DNA of 37,377 nucleotides, taken from contig ML986882.1 in the NCBI GenBank assembly GCA_010094045.1, forward strand, positions 1 to 37,377. Reading direction: 5' to 3'. The notes under the pieces were generated by a model, which searched no databases, was not told where the DNA came from, and saw nothing but the letters and a program-made list of their open reading frames with translations. Both the position numbers and the translations under genes were made by a program. This document shows, one piece after another, positions 34,681 through 37,377 of the stretch (position 1 is the stretch's first letter; every line of letters begins with the position of its first letter). This DNA is from Lojkania enalia. Taxonomy: Eukaryota; Ascomycota; Dothideomycetes; Pleosporales.

Positions 34681-35190
34681 GATAACTACTAATAATCGTT
34701 GTTACATGTTTATATTTAATAGAATATATAATACTTCTATTACTATAGAAGTACTAGTATAGCTTTCTTAAATAGGGATAAAATTAAGTAGTCTCTTATA
34801 GAATTTCTAGTCCTGATTAATATAGTACCCTTTTACTATAAGGAAACTAAGGTGGTTTTTTATAGACTGGGTATTAAACGCAATTAATATCTTTATACTT
34901 TAGCTAAGATTATATAAAAGAGAGGATCGAGCTACTATAACTTTATACTTAAATAGCCCTATAAAACTAAATTAGCTAATTAATATAATACCTAGTTAGA
35001 AGAACTAAACGAATTGTTAAAAGGACGGGTAATCTACTATTTAGAAAGACTAGTTATTATTAATAATAATACGGACTAGTTTATACTTAAAAGTGCTAGT
35101 AAAATATAATAGTATAATTAGATCTTTATTATTAGAAGGTCTAGCTATAAGTATATAGAACCTATTATACTTAGGAGCTAGAGTTTTTAG
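34681..35190 (+). pseudogene. Unrecognised protein relic, about 170 codons in one frame
   Basis: A single + frame is broken only by TAA/TAG. Its residue pattern looks protein-like: LIEFLVLINIVPFYYKETKV (34795-34854), then FYRLGIKRN, then LEELNELLKGRVIYYLERLV (34996-35055), then NNNTD and FILKSASKI. The charged-hydrophobic alternation and the absence of TGA stops argue for an RIP-mutated coding sequence, not random AT-rich DNA. I do not recognise the family. Downstream, to about 36400, the reading becomes unclear. Confidence 0.42.
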
Positions 35191-37377
35191 ATAGGCCTAG
35201 GATTTAAGATAATTTATTAGATACTTTATACTATTATAATTCTTATTTAAATATATAAGTTAAAAACTATAGTAATAATAGAATATAAATAAGTAACTAT
35301 CTAAAAATTATGTAGCTTCCCTAAATTATCTCTAGATCTTACTATAATAAGTAGCTAAATTCTACCTTAGTTTATTAAGTATATTTAAAGGGTCCTAAGC
35401 CTATAGTATTAATTCCTACTACGCTATCTATATATTAATAAGCTCTATTACCCCCTATCTATCTTTTTTATCCCTTATCTATAGATATATAATTAGCTAA
35501 TAGGTTTTTTAGAAACCTTAATAGGAAATTAAAAGAGCGTCGATCGCGAGATACTAGATTTATATTAGTATTAATATAACTATAATAAAACGCTGTAATA
35601 AAGAATAGCAGGAATATTATAATATTATAGGTATATAAGGAGTTAGGGTTAATAATTAAGAGTATCTAGCTATAAATTATATTTGTAGACTACTACTACT
35701 ACTACTAATATATATAAAACTCTAAAATAGTAGTATATTATACTATTATATTAAGTATTTATTTTTAGAGATAATAGATTTTATTATTAAACAGTATACT
35801 AATACTATACTCCTAGTAGTATATAAGAGTCTGCTACAATATATCGTAGAACGCTATAATCTGGAAAATACTATAAAGTATAGTAAATTACTATTATATA
35901 CTATAAAGTACAGCTAATTACTATTATATATTATAAAGTATAGTAAATTACTATTATTTAACGTACTATACTATAGTATACTACCCAGAATCTAATAACT
36001 ACCCTAGTCTATTTTGCGATATACTACTATAGTCTATAATATAGTATAATATACTATCCTATTTAATTAAATTTATATATATAGGGAAGTAGTATAAATA
36101 AAATTTATATAGTATTAGAGAAGTATATTAGATTTTCTTCTACTAACTACTAGTAGTAAGGACTAAGCTAATTCTTATTTATTAAAGTATTATTATCTGA
36201 GAAACTATTAAAGTTAAATATATCTTTATTTAAGAAGCCCTTAAAAGTACTATCTAACTTCTTACTTAATATCTTATACTTATCCTTATATTATATAAGC
36301 TTAGCCTTAATTTTAGAGTTATTATTAACCCCCTCTTCGCACTTATCGCTTTTAATACCTTTAATATAGGGTAATTCGAATTAAGAAGAAGATTATTATT
36401 AAATTAATTATATACTAATAGAGGCTCTTAATATTTAGGGTAGTAATTAGTATATATCTATAATAAATAGATGTAATAAAAAATATAATAAATTTACTTC
36501 TACTCTAGCTTTAAAACTATAGCTAACTCTTCCTTAGATAGTCCCTTAATAAACTCTTACTATTTATTTTAAGTATCCTTACTTTTAAAGCTATTATTTT
36601 ATAGCTTAAGAAGGCTATCTTAATATAACTTATATATAACCTTCTATATAGCCTCTCTAGAGCTATATACCCGTAATAGACTACGAGCTAATTCTTATAT
36701 AGTAGATATATCTTTCTCTTAACTAGTAGCTTTTAATAGAACTATTTAGTAACGTCTAAGGCTAATCTCTTAGTCGATATACTTCTATTTTAAGTAGATA
36801 GCCTTTAGCTTTACCTTTAACTAATTATCTATTTACTTGTAAGTATATATATATATAATAAATAACTATAATAACTTACTAAACTTATAATTATTAAAGC
36901 GCTTCTCTACTATAGTTTTAATAGCTTTATCTAATATCTTTTTTTTTTCTTCCCCTAGCGCTATATATTTAGCACTTTTCTATAGCTGCTTCTTCTTAGT
37001 ACTCTTAGTAGAGCGATTAGTAGTATAAGTACTCTTAATAGCCTTCTCCTTAGTAGTAAGTAATATAGCCTTATCTCTCTATTAGATAGCGCGTTTAGTA
37101 TTACTAAGTATACCCTTAAAGGGTACTATAAGGTTAGTTAGACGGCCTTTTTAAGAACCAGCTTAACCGCGTAGTAAAAGAACGTATTTAATTTTATAAT
37201 CTTCTAACTACTAGCCCTATATTTATTAGTAAACTATAATAAAAGACTAGTATAATTACTTACCTATATTAACTTCGCCTACTTATCTTAGTTAAAGCTA
37301 ACTAGTAGCTCTAGTAGCTTTAGTAGTAGTAAACTATCTGGACTATTAAGAAAATTGTTGTTAATAAACTCTACTTT
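35191..37377. other. AT-rich RIP-like DNA, unresolved
   Basis: No confident element. On the minus strand between 37377 and about 36480 some frames are locally rich in Arg/Lys/Leu and carry mainly TAA/TAG stops, consistent with another RIP-mutated coding sequence. I could not identify a family. The 30-bp tandem repeat is listed separately. Confidence 0.35.
35871..35957. repeat. 30-bp tandem repeat, about 2.9 copies
   Basis: Units start at 35871, 35901 and 35931 (ctataaagtatagtaaatta...). Units 1 and 2 differ at two positions in the shared core, both transitions. Confidence 0.85.

Noticed and set aside
9454..37377. CRISPR arrays, bacterial operons or prophage
   Set aside because: The repeats are LTRs, TIRs and short tandem repeats; introns and element types are fungal.

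Overview
This window looks like part of a filamentous ascomycete (Pezizomycotina) genome with a two-compartment structure. Spliceosomal introns of 47-87 nt, a fungal-rhodopsin (PTH11-type) receptor, an APC permease, and AT-rich DNA carrying the signature of repeat-induced point mutation (RIP) all point that way. I cannot name the species.

Region 1, 1 to about 720: AT-rich, beginning with the 3' end of a RIP-mutated Fot1/pogo transposon that runs off the window. Region 2, about 721-9453: a base-balanced island with three intact-looking intron-containing genes: a fungal-rhodopsin membrane protein (+, 2753-4027), a GNAT acetyltransferase (-, 4225-5085) and a six-exon GABA/choline/polyamine-type permease (-, 5848-7678, with a likely GC-AG intron). 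The island also holds a 43-C homopolymer. The three genes show no obvious shared pathway.

Region 3, 9454-37377: 28 kb of transposon graveyard. CpA and TpG are almost absent over long stretches, and the in-frame stops are nearly all TAA or TAG. It begins sharply at the terminal inverted repeat of a hAT element (9454). A Ty3/Gypsy chromovirus (A, + strand, 10118-10640 and 18770 to about 24380) is split by a second, complete chromovirus (B, - strand, 10641-18764). B has two 303-bp LTRs and a perfect 5-bp target duplication (CTAGT). B itself carries a 279-bp solo LTR (16607-16885, TG...CA, TTCTA target duplication) that almost escaped RIP. B also contains a 10-N gap flanked by an apparently identical 1,831-bp direct repeat, most simply an unmerged contig overlap, so B is really about 6.0 kb without the solo LTR. 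To the right lie an antisense coiled-coil ORF relic, a complete RIP-mutated Fot1/pogo element (24907-26780), and a truncated second copy of A (A', about 26781-29088). After these come a hAT C-terminal relic of a second family, a DUF3716-like cysteine-motif relic (30241-31059), and a longer hAT copy in inverted orientation (about 31140-33350). The last 4 kb is AT-rich DNA with at least one unrecognised protein relic (about 34681-35190).

Nothing in the AT-rich part looks capable of expression as an intact protein. The most informative content is the order of insertion and mutation (A first, then B in A, then the solo LTR in B after RIP), the assembly artefact, and a few relics I could not assign.
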